NCBI GenBank assembly: GCA_001725155.1 | Contig: MEFP01000005.1 | Location: forward strand, 124,001-188,000 | DNA: 64,000 bases | DNA from: Lysobacteraceae bacterium SCN 69-320 | Lineage (GTDB): Bacteria; Pseudomonadota; Gammaproteobacteria; Xanthomonadales; Rhodanobacteraceae | Direction: 5' to 3' | Shown: positions 58,413 through 64,000 of the stretch, one piece after another | How positions within the stretch are numbered: position 1 is the first letter of the stretch | Layout of the letters: each line of letters begins with the position of its first letter | Notes under the pieces: generated by a model | The model's database searches: none | The model's input: the letters and a program-made list of their open reading frames with translations, nothing else | What the model was told of the DNA's origin: nothing | Translations under genes and position numbers: made by a program

Positions 58413-58442
58413 ACACCCGGCCCAGGCCGGGTGTTTTTTTTT
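58413..58442 (+). terminator. Rho-independent terminator of the secreted-protein gene
   Basis: ACACCCGGC (58413-58421) pairs with GCCGGGTGT (58426-58434) around a four-base loop, followed by a run of eight or more T. It begins 27 nt after the stop codon. Confidence 0.95.
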
Positions 58443-58808
58443 GCGCCCGAAAAAGACCGCGACGGCTTCGGGTCCGGTCCGGCAACACGCACCTTCCGTC
58501 ATTCGCCGCGGCGACAGATCTGACCCGACCACCACCACGCGAAAGCTGTCCGCGGACGAAAGCACCGGCGACATTGGCGCGTCTGCACCGGCGACGGCAA
58601 TTCGCCTGATGAATTGCCGTCATGTGCTTAGAAGCCGCGCGGCCCGCCGATGACCGCGACGATGTCGTGCAGGCGTGGAATTCTGCCGCTCGCAGCACCC
58701 CGCAGGTCAGCGCCGGCGAGGACATTTCGCCAACCCGTGCTTAACCGATGAATAACCGCCGGCTTCCAACAATCGGCCGGCAGCACACGGCTGCGTCCGG
58801 AGACCGCC
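58443..58808. other. Intergenic stretch with a perfect 11-bp inverted repeat
   Basis: About 365 nt follow the terminator without a supported gene. GACGGCAATTC (58593-58603) and its exact reverse complement (58611-58621) flank a 7-base loop and lack a T tract. No promoter hexamers convince me. The cysteine dioxygenase-like gene starts at 58809. Confidence 0.55.
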
Positions 58809-59438
58809 ATGATCTTTCCGTCGTCACGCGATTCGTCTGTGCTGCACGCCACCAGCCATACGCGCTGCGGCCCCGGCGAGTTCCCGGGCATACGCCAGAT
58901 CGTGCGCGAGGTCGAGAACGCGCTGGCCCTGCGCGAAAGCAGCGCCATCGTCGGCGCCTTGAACGCGGCGATGCCCGCGCTGATCGCGCATTACGGCGCG
59001 CAGTTGCCCCTCTGGGCCGTACAGGCGCGCGAGCGCGCCTATCGGCGCATCGAACTGCACCACTGCCCGGTGCAGGGTTTCCAGATACTTGCCCTGGTCT
59101 GGGGGCCGGGCCAGGGCACGCCGGTGCACGACCATCGCGAACTGTGGGGCATCGAGTCGGTCTGGCAGGGCGAACTCGACGTGATCGACTTCGCCGTCAA
59201 GGAAACCGCCGGCAGCTTGCTGCGGCTGGAACCCAGTCAGGTCTCGCGCATTCCGGCCGGCCAGTCGCTGGGCTTCACCCCCGAACACGGCCTGCACCTG
59301 TGCCGCAACTCCGCGCCGCGCGACGTGACGATCTCCGTCCACGTCTATGCACGCGCGCTCGACGCCTTCAACCAGTACGTCGATGTCGGCAACGGCTGGT
59401 ACGAACGGCGCGAGCACGTGCCGGCGCTGGAGTTCTGA
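58809..59438 (+). CDS. Cysteine dioxygenase-type cupin protein
   Basis: A 209-residue cupin. HDH (107-109) provides two iron ligands and GLHLCRN (His163) is the probable third, as in cysteine dioxygenases that oxidise cysteine to the sulfinate. The sequence after PVHDHRELWGIESVWQG is family-like. The thiol substrate (cysteine versus 3-mercaptopropionate) cannot be assigned. It appears monocistronic. Confidence 0.85.
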   Translation: MIFPSSRDSSVLHATSHTRCGPGEFPGIRQIVREVENALALRESSAIVGALNAAMPALIAHYGAQLPLWAVQARERAYRRIELHHCPVQGFQILALVWGPGQGTPVHDHRELWGIESVWQGELDVIDFAVKETAGSLLRLEPSQVSRIPAGQSLGFTPEHGLHLCRNSAPRDVTISVHVYARALDAFNQYVDVGNGWYERREHVPALEF

Positions 59439-59602
59439 CAGCGTCCGGCACGAACGCCGTCGCGCGGAACGAGGGTCGCTGCCGCCGGACGCGCGAGGCC
59501 GTCCGATGCGGCGTTGCGCGACGCGTGCGCGCGAGAAGCGAATGCACCGGCGGACTGCCGGCAGCGCGGATCATGCCGCCATCCGGCGGAGTCCGGCGGT
59601 CT

Positions 59603-60343
59603 CTACTGGTCCGATCGCGTGCCATCTGCATAGAGAAACCGGCCCGGTTTGAACGCGACTCTCAGATCGCCGGCCGCCTGGTCGCGCAGGCGCCGATGGC
59701 GATCCATGAACTGATTGAATTCCAGCTCACCGTCCCAGCGGATCGTTGCGCCGGCAGCGACCGGATCGGATATGGAGACGCGCGCCCCAAGGATCTCGTT
59801 GTCGAGCAGATCCGTGAAGACGAGAGCGCCGTCGAATGCACGGATGTCCTTGCTGCCGCTGTTCGAGAAATCCACCGCGAACGTGATCGCGTCGGTAACC
59901 ACCCGGCTGCCGGAAAAATCCTGGTCCCTGAATCCCTTCTTCACCAGAGTCACGCTGAGCGGCGATTCCTCGGCAATGACCTTGCTTTCCGGAGGCGCCG
60001 GCCGGACCGGAGCCGGCGATTCCCGCGCAAGGGCTTTCGCCGCACCGCCGAAGGCGTCGGACACGGCAGCCACGATCTTCATCTGCAGATACATCTGGCC
60101 CGCATAGAACCCGACGAGGAGCGCGAGCAAGCCGACCGCGCCGTGCGTCAGCAACGACCGGCGATTCCGCGCGAACCTGTCCGCAACGGCCGCCGACGGT
60201 CTCGGCACAGGTCGACGAACTTCGGGAACGACCAGCGCGCCGTACTTGGCGTAGATGACTTCGCAGCGCGGACAGGCCTCCATGGGTTTCCACGTGGCCC
60301 GCTCGTTTACATGCCCACATTTCCTGCAGGTTCTGGCTTCCAT
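59603..60343 (-). CDS. Zinc-ribbon membrane protein of unknown function
   Basis: A 246-residue protein. An N-terminal zinc ribbon with CRKC (6-9) and CPRC (24-27) precedes a basic proline-rich linker, a membrane helix (about 68-88) and an extracytoplasmic beta-type domain (about 130-240; ITFAVDFSNSGSKDIRAFDGALVFTDLL). The topology suggests a cytoplasmic ribbon and a periplasmic domain. I do not recognise a partner, and the gene stands alone. Confidence 0.8.
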   Translation of the reverse strand: MEARTCRKCGHVNERATWKPMEACPRCEVIYAKYGALVVPEVRRPVPRPSAAVADRFARNRRSLLTHGAVGLLALLVGFYAGQMYLQMKIVAAVSDAFGGAAKALARESPAPVRPAPPESKVIAEESPLSVTLVKKGFRDQDFSGSRVVTDAITFAVDFSNSGSKDIRAFDGALVFTDLLDNEILGARVSISDPVAAGATIRWDGELEFNQFMDRHRRLRDQAAGDLRVAFKPGRFLYADGTRSDQ

Positions 60344-60732
60344 GGATCACCCCCGGTCTGCGCGGACAGAAACTGCCGGCAGGGCACGATGCCTCTCAGC
60401 AACCGGCCGATTTCCGGCCGTTCATGCGGCTCCACGGCGCACCGTGATCGTGTGATCCAACCCGGCGGGGAAACCGCCTTCGTGACCGCGTTGCTGGCAC
60501 GAAACACCGCCGCGGCCACCGGCAGCGACCCAGCGACGGCACGCCGCGATCAACTGCCGGCGAGCTGGCGGCGCCAGCCGATGCGCCGGCAGGCCCCGCG
60601 CGAGGTCGGGAGTTCCGGTTCGATGCGCGCGGCCGGCTGTGCGGATCCCTATGCCGGTCAGCCAACAGCGGCGTGGGAGTTCCGATGCCGTGAGCGCAGG
60701 TATAAGCCCGCCCCTCACCGGAAGATGGACCG
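60344..60732. other. Intergenic stretch without a supported gene
   Basis: About 390 nt between divergent genes. I see a TATAAG at about 60697-60702 that could be a -10 for the DUF2511-type gene, and no matching -35. No repeat or RNA that I recognise was seen. Confidence 0.45.
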
Positions 60733-61056
60733 ATGCTGACCCGAATCGCGATTGCCTTGCTGCTGGGAGCGACGTCGCTGGCTGCGGCCGCCGGCGATCG
60801 TGTCGTCACCAGCGCCGATCTCGGCGACAAGTGGCCGCTCACGATCGACTCCGGAACGCTGCAGTGCCGGCCGTTCATGGGAAGCCTGCAGATCCTGACG
60901 ATCAGGGCCGACGGCAAGACCTGGGCGGTCAACGGCACGGCGATCGGCCAGGGCTTTCCGGAGATAGACCCGATCTGGAAAGGCAATCCGGAAATTTCCG
61001 GCGCCAGGATCAACATCGGCCCGCTGATTGATCTGGCGAAAAGCCTCTGCCAGTAA
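60733..61056 (+). CDS. Secreted DUF2511-like (YebY-type) protein
   Basis: A 107-residue exported protein. The signal peptide ends near AAA, before GDRVVTS. WPLTIDSGTLQCRP and DGKTWAVNGTAIGQGFPEIDPIW match the DUF2511 pattern known from E. coli YebY. Two cysteines, one near the C-terminal end (LCQ), could form a disulfide. It ends in a terminator at 61071. Confidence 0.8.
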   Translation: MLTRIAIALLLGATSLAAAAGDRVVTSADLGDKWPLTIDSGTLQCRPFMGSLQILTIRADGKTWAVNGTAIGQGFPEIDPIWKGNPEISGARINIGPLIDLAKSLCQ

Positions 61057-61070
61057 ACCTCGCGGCCGAA

Positions 61071-61098
61071 CGAACCGCCGGTCGGCGGTTCGATTCTT
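61071..61098 (+). terminator. Hairpin terminator after the DUF2511-like gene
   Basis: CGAACCGCC (61071-61079) pairs with GGCGGTTCG (61084-61092) around a short loop, followed by ATTCTT. It is modest but well placed, 14 nt after the stop. Confidence 0.6.
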
Positions 61099-61143
61099 CG
61101 GTATCCCCGCGTCGCCGCGCCGGCTGGCCCGGCGGATCGCCCG

Positions 61144-61446
61144 CTACTGTCCGATCACGTCGCGAACGCCGTAGACCGTGCCGTCCAGCCGGAACTCGAT
61201 GATCGTGTAGCGCGCGTTCCCGGTCTTGTAGGCCCAGCGCTCGCCGAGCTTGACGCCGAGACCGTTGACCAGATCGACTCGCCGCGCGGGCTCGCCGCCC
61301 GCGTCGACCACCTTCTGCCGCGAATCTCCCGCGGAGATCACCTTGGAGCCCAGCCGGACAGTCGTGCTCGACGATGCGGTAAAGCCGGTTTCGGCCGACG
61401 CCGATGCGGCGAACAGCGCGACAGACAGGATTGCCAGAGCCTTCAT
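61144..61446 (-). CDS. Secreted DUF2845-like small protein
   Basis: A 100-residue exported protein. The signal peptide ends near ASA, before ETGFTA. SAGDSRQKVVDAGGEPARRV and GERWAYKTG fit DUF2845, but the usual cysteine before GEP is absent. The function is unknown. It is the last chromosomal gene before the tRNA fragment. Confidence 0.75.
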   Translation of the reverse strand: MKALAILSVALFAASASAETGFTASSSTTVRLGSKVISAGDSRQKVVDAGGEPARRVDLVNGLGVKLGERWAYKTGNARYTIIEFRLDGTVYGVRDVIGQ

Positions 61447-61619
61447 GCGATTCCCCGGTTCGCCACGGCGGCGTGGCGACTTCCTGGTGCCGCATGCGGC
61501 AACGACCTCTCACCGGCCTCGCCGCCTTCCAGACCTCGGCACTCGCCGAGGTCCCGACGCGGGAAACCCGGGGGATGCTGCGGGATTCGGGAGATCGGCG
61601 GATACGCCGGACTTGGCGA

Positions 61620-61669
61620 TGGTGCCGGCTGTCGGAATCGAACCGACGACCTACTGATTACAAAACAGT
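61620..61669 (-). tRNA. 3' fragment of tRNA-Thr(TGT), probable attachment site
   Basis: Read on the minus strand the segment gives the anticodon loop (TGT, 61660-61662), the TCGGTTCGATTCCGA T-arm and the acceptor 3' strand with GCCGGCACCA ending at 61620. The 5' half is missing: the upstream DNA (AT-rich, 61670-61700) cannot form the acceptor or D-arm, apart from a short degenerate resemblance. This is typical of the junction left when a phage or island integrates into a tRNA 3' end. Confidence 0.85.
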
Positions 61670-61786
61670 CGCACTAGCTGAATTTTTTCAAATGCTTAGA
61701 CCTAAATCGTCCAATATCAGAGCCGCCGCTAACCCGCTGTTTTGCCTCGTTTCTGGGTACTCTTATTGGACGCCAAGGAGATCGAC

Positions 61787-62134
61787 ATGGGGCCGCAAAC
61801 TAAGACGCCGATCGCTGCGCTGTGCACTTTGACGCGAGCGGTGCGCCGCCCTATCGACCAGCTCATCGACGATGCGGCGCAGTGGTGGTTCGAACAGAAA
61901 GAGGCGCTGCTGCGCGAGGCGTTCGAAGCGGGCATCCATCCTGCTTCGGTCGTTGTGCGCTATAACGATCCGGACCCTTCGCGGCAGTGGGCCGAAGATA
62001 GGCAGACGATCACGATCTGGCTCGACACCAGCAACGCACGGCTCATGACGATCGAGGAAAAGGCCGAGATCGATCGGCTCCTTGCGGAGCGAGGATGGCC
62101 GCGCGAAGATTCTGTCACGTGGCGCACGCCGTAA
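61787..62134 (+). CDS. Hypothetical protein of the putative prophage/island
   Basis: A 115-residue protein without signal or membrane segment. The sequence WWFEQKEALLREAFEAGIHPASVVVRY and TIEEKAEIDRLLAERGWP is helical and charged. I do not recognise it. AAGGAG lies 7 nt before the ATG at 61787, an excellent start. It is the first gene beyond the tRNA fragment. Confidence 0.75.
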   Translation: MGPQTKTPIAALCTLTRAVRRPIDQLIDDAAQWWFEQKEALLREAFEAGIHPASVVVRYNDPDPSRQWAEDRQTITIWLDTSNARLMTIEEKAEIDRLLAERGWPREDSVTWRTP

Positions 62135-62257
62135 CAGGCGGCTTCGGTCAGGGGTGAGAGTCGGCGATGCTGCCTAGCCGGCGATCACGTAACCCCCGAA
62201 GGCGGCAGCGGCCACCGCAGCAAAGATCCCAGCCGCGCTGCAGTCGCGCCGGGCTTG

Positions 62258-62338
62258 GCTGGATCGGTCACGGGGCTTATTCGTCCCATCAGCGTTACGG
62301 GCTTCCTGCCCGCCGCGGGCCCGCGGCCTCACCAGCGG
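62258..62338. repeat. Dispersed structured repeat, copy B
   Basis: Partner of copy A at 57342. It carries the hairpin CGGGC (62298-62302) with GCCCG (62308-62312) and the loop TTCCT. Shared bases extend weakly on both sides, but the alignment needs an extra segment of about 45 nt on the left in this copy. It lies in the 314-nt gap between the genes at 62134 and 62449; the rest of that gap holds nothing that I recognise. Confidence 0.75.
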
Positions 62339-62448
62339 GGACAGTTTCGCCGTCCGTGCGGCGCGGCGCATCCGGAATTCGCCGCGCCGGAGCCTCGGAG
62401 TTTTCCGAGCGGATCACGCCGTGAGACGGCCGCGCGCATACTGCCGGC

Positions 62449-62706
62449 ATGCCTCGCTACGACAAGCTCCTCTTCGGCCCGGCCGGCGCGTGCGACGCGT
62501 GCGGGCGCTTCTGCATGTCGTTGCATCAAGCGGGAGCGCCTGGCGTCGCCGGCATCGCCTGCTATCACTGCGGACGCGGGCGGTTCCGGCATCGTGCCGA
62601 CTGGACGTTCGCGAACTGCCCGGCTTGCGGCGGCAGATGCTGCGGCGAATGCCACTACACCGGGGTCGTCGCGACGCCGCGGCCGGACGCGTTGCCTGCG
62701 CCCTGA
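62449..62706 (+). CDS. Small cysteine-rich zinc-ribbon-like protein
   Basis: An 85-residue protein with ten cysteines in patterned clusters: CDACGRFC (15-22), CYHC (38-41) and CPACGGRCCGEC (57-68). Such spacing is unlikely in a random GC-rich frame and suggests two or three zinc sites. No good ribosome site is seen before the ATG, and the neighbouring genes are on the other strand, so the call is tentative. No family recognised. Confidence 0.55.
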   Translation: MPRYDKLLFGPAGACDACGRFCMSLHQAGAPGVAGIACYHCGRGRFRHRADWTFANCPACGGRCCGECHYTGVVATPRPDALPAP

Positions 62707-62709
62707 CCG

Positions 62710-62883
62710 CTACCGCTTCGCCACCCCAAGCACGCGCGATGCCACGGCGCGCACCTTGCTGCAGGTGCCGCAGCTGGTCGGCGTGCCGGCCCAGCTACGG
62801 GCGCGCGCCAGTGCGCGCTGCATGCCGGCGCTGACGGCGCTGCCGTGGCGCGGCGCGGGCTTCGGTTTCGGCGGCCGCTGCAT
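62710..62883 (-). CDS. Small basic protein, probable phage gene
   Basis: A 57-residue Arg/Pro-rich protein (MQRPPKPKPAPRHGSAV). GTG at 62889 overlaps the stop of the upstream gene and ATG at 62883 is also possible. Tight coupling to the two minus-strand genes upstream supports it. The family is unknown. Confidence 0.5.
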   Translation of the reverse strand: MQRPPKPKPAPRHGSAVSAGMQRALARARSWAGTPTSCGTCSKVRAVASRVLGVAKR

Positions 62884-62885
62884 GA

Positions 62886-63224
62886 TCACGTCAGCGCCCC
62901 GTACTCGGCAGTCCCGATCACGTTGCCGTTCACCGCGGCCGTGACGGTGCCGCCGTCGCCGCCCTGGTAGACGACCAGCAGCGAATGCCGGTCGCGCACG
63001 TCGTCCGGCACGAAGTCGAACTCGCCGAGCACCGTTGTCCACTCGACGACGTCGCCGTCAGCGAGTCCGTACAAGCCGAACACCCAAGTCGTGCCGTCGC
63101 CCGTCGGGAATGGCCGCAGGACTTGAGTCGCATACGGCCCCGACAGGCCGGCCGGCGGCCCCGGGTTGCCGCTGCCGGGGTCGACTGTGCGGCGCAGGCG
63201 CGCCATGACGCGAATCTGTGGCAT
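62886..63224 (-). CDS. Hypothetical protein, probable phage structural region
   Basis: A 112-residue protein with beta-type content (TTWVFGLYGLADGDVVEW, LLVVYQGGDGGTVTAAVNG). Its start overlaps the end of the large upstream gene by 1 nt, and its end overlaps the next gene. This packing is typical of phage morphogenesis operons. I do not recognise the family. Confidence 0.65.
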   Translation of the reverse strand: MPQIRVMARLRRTVDPGSGNPGPPAGLSGPYATQVLRPFPTGDGTTWVFGLYGLADGDVVEWTTVLGEFDFVPDDVRDRHSLLVVYQGGDGGTVTAAVNGNVIGTAEYGALT

Positions 63225-64000
63225 CAGGTCACCGTGAGGATGAGCGTCGCCGGGTCGCGGCCGGGGGCGACGGCGACGATCATGTGCTGCCCAGGCGTCG
63301 CGTAGCGGCTCGGGAATTCGACGCGGCCGGCGCTGTCAGCGCGGCGCGTGATCAGTCCGTCGAGCGTGCAGTCGGCGCCGGCGAGCGGCAGGCCCGTCTC
63401 GTCGTCAACGAGGGTGACGACGAATTCGGACGCGGCCGCGGAGGCACTGATCTCGAGCTGCGGCATCGCCTCGCTGGCATTCGTATTGCGCACGAGCTTG
63501 ATCGCCGGAACGGCGCCGGCCGGCGCGCGAAGGGTAATGCTCGTCCGCTCACCGGCGTCGCCGATCTCGTACTCGCGGGACTGGGCCATGTGCACACCGG
63601 TCACCGGCAGCAGCGGATGGGTGAGATCGACGGCGTCGCCGACTCGCAGATCGCCGCGGAAGCCGCGCACACTGACGACGTACTGCGGCCGCGCGCGCAA
63701 GCGCAGCAAGCGCGCGCAGACTTGCGACGCAACACGGCTCGAGCTCACCCATGGCGCGTCGACGACGGCGGGACGCGGCCCGGCGGCCGGCGCGCGCGCG
63801 ACGACGTACTGCACGGCGCCGCGCGGCGTGCCGGCTTGCCAGGCATAGCGCAGCGTCAGATCCGTGACGATGTCGTCGAGATCGGCTTGCGCCGAGACCT
63901 CGATGTCGCCCGGACCGATCGTCGTCACGGCCGGTCCGTCGAACTCCGGCCACAGCCGTGCAAAGCCGGTCATGTCCGGGGAGCAGATCGCTCCGATGCT
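63224..64000 (-). CDS. Large phage-type structural protein, C-terminal part (runs off the right edge)
   Basis: At least 249 residues from the first ATG at 63973, but the frame stays open to the window edge, so the protein is probably longer. QYVVSVRGFRGDLRVGDAVDLTHPLLPV resembles tail or baseplate proteins that carry a beta domain. The C-terminal VTLVDDETGLPLAGADCTLDGLITRRADSAGRVEFPSRYATPG resembles a carboxypeptidase-regulatory-like/Ig-type domain seen in tail or adhesin proteins. The assignment rests on pattern and context. Confidence 0.6.
   Translation of the reverse strand, partial: SIGAICSPDMTGFARLWPEFDGPAVTTIGPGDIEVSAQADLDDIVTDLTLRYAWQAGTPRGAVQYVVARAPAAGPRPAVVDAPWVSSSRVASQVCARLLRLRARPQYVVSVRGFRGDLRVGDAVDLTHPLLPVTGVHMAQSREYEIGDAGERTSITLRAPAGAVPAIKLVRNTNASEAMPQLEISASAAASEFVVTLVDDETGLPLAGADCTLDGLITRRADSAGRVEFPSRYATPGQHMIVAVAPGRDPATLILTVT

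Noticed and set aside
61620-61690. A complete tRNA gene
   Set aside because: The 5' acceptor strand and D-arm are missing. Only the anticodon loop, T-arm and 3' acceptor strand can be formed.

Overview
The window is high-GC, densely packed chromosomal DNA of a gammaproteobacterium, most likely of the Xanthomonadales (Lysobacterales), perhaps Rhodanobacteraceae. I infer this from the pilMNOPQ operon divergent from a class A penicillin-binding protein, the rpoZ-spoT-ridA-recG block, a zinc-free type B ribosomal protein L31, an mlaFEDCB operon, DUF1631 and PilZ genes, many GTG starts, and the GGGAATC repeats that I associate with xanthomonads. No species can be named from sequence alone.

Layout. 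1-2.9 kb: the end of a DUF58 gene, a MoxR ATPase, an inverted GGGAATC repeat, and a cyclic-nucleotide-binding EAL phosphodiesterase whose C-terminus is encoded by that repeat. 2.9-11 kb: the type IV pilus alignment and secretin operon pilMNOPQ, followed after 81 nt by a large Ig-like lipoprotein and a strong terminator. 11.3-16.5 kb: PBP1A with a small overlapping partner gene, citrate synthase and L31. 16.7-20.8 kb: a 1366-residue mechanosensitive channel with a periplasmic substrate-binding-protein domain fused to its N-terminus. 20.9-28 kb: nucleoside hydrolase, a secreted protein, recG, ridA, spoT, rpoZ. 28-36.3 kb: mlaA, two small secreted proteins, and gmk-mlaFEDCB followed by a TPR membrane sensor. 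36.9-48.4 kb: a secreted protein, an AraC regulator/SDR pair, yicC, rph, rdgB, hemW, a CPXCG protein, DUF1631, PilZ, ApbE and an outer-membrane barrel. 48.5-55.1 kb: a compact six-gene set (KAS III-like condensing enzyme, metallo-beta-lactamase fold, NAD-dependent reductase/epimerase, GT21-like glycosyltransferase, alpha/beta-hydrolase-like orphan, GT1-like glycosyltransferase) with overlapping or nearly touching genes, divergent from an XRE regulator. It looks like an uncharacterised acyl-glycoside (glycolipid) pathway. 55.2-61.4 kb: a LysR/epimerase pair with an operator-like palindrome, and several secreted or small proteins.

61.6 kb to the end: a 3' fragment of tRNA-Thr(TGT) with no matching 5' half, followed by AT-richer DNA, small orphan genes and minus-strand genes resembling phage structural genes. 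I read this as the left attachment junction of a prophage or genomic island that continues beyond the window.

The functional themes are the cell envelope (type IV pili, peptidoglycan synthesis, retrograde phospholipid transport, mechanosensing, glycolipid), nucleotide signalling (ppGpp, c-di-GMP) and nucleotide housekeeping (gmk, rph, rdgB). The observations I rate highest are the sensor-channel fusion, the condensing-enzyme/glycosyltransferase cluster, the tRNA-fragment junction, and a pair of diverged, structured intergenic repeats at about 57.4 and 62.3 kb. Coordinates, motifs and repeats were read by eye. Family names come from recognising sequence patterns, not from database searches.
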